Made by a program: the position numbers and the translations under genes
Shown: piece by piece, positions 63,085 through 64,000 of the stretch
How the letters are laid out: each line of letters begins with the position of its first letter
Numbering within the stretch: position 1 is the first letter of the stretch
From: Candidatus Kapaibacterium sp.
Lineage (GTDB): Bacteria > Bacteroidota > Ignavibacteria > Kapaibacteriales > NICIL-2
Direction: 5' to 3'
DNA: 64,000 bases
NCBI GenBank assembly: GCA_026003495.1
Contig: BPHK01000001.1
Span: forward strand, 620,001-684,000
Notes under the pieces: model-generated
Database searches by the model: none
Seen by the model: only the letters and a program-made list of their open reading frames with translations
What the model was told of the DNA's origin: nothing

Positions 63085-63642
63085 GTGCGGACGTTGCTGC
63101 TACTGCTTGCACCAGTGACAGTCCTTGCCACCGAGGGAAGCATCGGCATCTGGGCCGGGAGCGCACCCGCCGCACCTCGACTGTTCAACGATAGACTTTG
63201 GCGTGGTGCATGCGTAGCGATCGAATCAACGCTGAAGCTTCCGACATCATCCATGCTGTTTGATCTGCCACTCAGCATTGCTGTTGGTGCTGAGTACGTC
63301 CGCCCCACTGCATCAGGAATGAACTTGCTCGACGACTACCGCGGTTGGATTCTGCGCGGGTCGCTCGTGTGGTATGCCTCCCGTGGGACCGCACCGTATC
63401 TGCGGCTCGGTGGCGGCGCCTCGTTCGGCGAGCGCTATGCGCGGACGGTGGAGTGGGACACAGCCTCGCCGCTCCAATGGCAACGTCGCCCATCGTTCGC
63501 TGTTTTCTGGGGCATTGGTGTGCGGGGCATGATTGCGCAGCACGTTGAATGGGCTGTCGAAGCTGAGTGCCTTGCAGGTGACCGAGTAGGGCTGCTCCTT
63601 CCGCTCCGTCTGGGGTTGCTCTATCGCTGGGGTGGCAGGTGA
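63085..63642 (+). CDS. Small secreted, probably beta-barrel protein
   Basis: The 185-residue product starts at GTG 63085, giving a signal peptide ('MRTLLLLLAPVTVLA'). Alternating hydrophobic strands follow ('LPLSIAVGAEYVRPT', 'GWILRGSLVWYASRGTAPYLR', 'AVFWGIGVRGMIAQHVEWAVE', 'PLRLGLLYRWGGR'), as in small outer-membrane barrels. The start lies five bases after the DUF4175 stop, so it belongs to the same operon. No family recognised. Confidence 0.65.
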   Translation: MRTLLLLLAPVTVLATEGSIGIWAGSAPAAPRLFNDRLWRGACVAIESTLKLPTSSMLFDLPLSIAVGAEYVRPTASGMNLLDDYRGWILRGSLVWYASRGTAPYLRLGGGASFGERYARTVEWDTASPLQWQRRPSFAVFWGIGVRGMIAQHVEWAVEAECLAGDRVGLLLPLRLGLLYRWGGR

Positions 63643-64000
63643 AGCGACGTGTTCTCTCCGTCGTCGGAGCGCGACCGAATTTCATGAAGGTCGCTCCCAT
63701 CGCGCGAGCGATGGAGCGTTATGCAGATCGCATTGAGCACGCGATCTGCCACACCGGCCAGCATTACGACTACGCAATGAGCCAAGCATTTTTCGAAGAC
63801 CTCCAGCTGTGCGACACTCAGTTTTACTTGGGCGTCGGCAGTGGCAGCCACGCGGAACAAACCGCCCGGATTATGCTTGCCTTCGAGCCGGTGTGCCTCC
63901 AGTGGCGCCCGGACCTGGTCATCGTCGTCGGTGATGTCAACTCCACGATCGCGTGTACACTGACAGCCGTCAAGCTCGGTATCGCAACAGCCCACGTCGA
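63639..64000 (+). CDS. wecB: UDP-N-acetylglucosamine 2-epimerase, N-terminal part (runs off the window)
   Basis: From GTG 63639, overlapping the preceding stop by four bases (GTGA), the frame is open to the window edge. It encodes 'MKRRVLSVVGARPNFMKVAP', 'HTGQHYDYAMSQAFFEDLQL' and 'DLVIVVGDVNSTIACTLTAV', all conserved in the UDP-GlcNAc 2-epimerases that make UDP-ManNAc for surface polysaccharides. About 120 of some 360 residues are present. The rest lies beyond the window. Confidence 0.92.
   Translation, partial: MKRRVLSVVGARPNFMKVAPIARAMERYADRIEHAICHTGQHYDYAMSQAFFEDLQLCDTQFYLGVGSGSHAEQTARIMLAFEPVCLQWRPDLVIVVGDVNSTIACTLTAVKLGIATAHV

Overview
The window is one 64 kb piece of a moderately GC-rich bacterial chromosome. 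Three things point to the Fibrobacteres-Chlorobi-Bacteroidetes group, and more likely to the Chlorobiota / Ignavibacteriota / 'Kapabacteria' side than to classical Bacteroidota. Several secreted proteins end in type 9 secretion (T9SS type A) sorting domains. Many genes and all three tRNAs are preceded by a TAnnTTTG element, the Bacteroidota-type -7 promoter. There is also a flagellin gene with a flagellar sigma-28 promoter. The taxonomic call is inference; no rRNA is present.

Layout, left to right. Positions 1-5.4 kb: tail of a T9SS cargo protein, transaldolase, a thioredoxin-fold protein, RNase HI and secreted proteins. Positions 5.4-8.5 kb: a scar region. It holds REP-like palindromic repeats (four 39-bp tandem units), a 5'-truncated Xaa-Pro aminopeptidase, a roughly 1.1 kb phage-like fragment and a 5'-truncated Ig-repeat T9SS protein. 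Positions 8.6-13.7 kb: leuS, an unknown gene, a 3'-truncated flagellin and a secreted transglutaminase. Positions 13.9-17.5 kb: a compact operon of ECF sigma factor, TauE exporter, persulfide dioxygenase-rhodanese and thioredoxin-rhodanese. Positions 17.5-30.1 kb: a TrmB-like methyltransferase, an aldo/keto reductase, a 1695-residue T9SS protein, a phosphoesterase, tRNA-Lys, small secreted proteins, a broken glycosyltransferase and DNA polymerase IV.

Positions 30.2-38.9 kb are housekeeping: infC-rpmI-rplT, an RRM protein, tRNA-Ala-rpmG, then a leftward operon (tatC, polyprenyl synthase, BI-1, TPR, LptF/G) divergent from murE. Positions 39-50.3 kb: pstS, a paaBCD cluster without paaA, an LpxH-like hydrolase and a five-gene YejABEF-type peptide importer. 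Positions 50.3-58.2 kb: tRNA-Cys, efp-accB-accC, a TsaC-like gene, a frameshifted sensor kinase, a LysE exporter, malic enzyme and a glycosyltransferase. Positions 58.2-64 kb: rsmG, DUF4159, a 1159-residue DUF4175-type coiled-coil protein, a small secreted protein and the start of a UDP-GlcNAc 2-epimerase.

Most genes sit in tightly coupled operons with TGATG or ATGA junctions. The strongest candidate for an under-described functional unit is the sigma-factor-headed sulfane-sulfur operon at 13.9-17.5 kb. The strangest stretch of DNA is 5.4-8.5 kb. Four loci look broken: the pepP/phage/Ig junctions, the flagellin, the TPR glycosyltransferase and the sensor kinase. In each, decay of the gene and error in the assembly both need to be considered.
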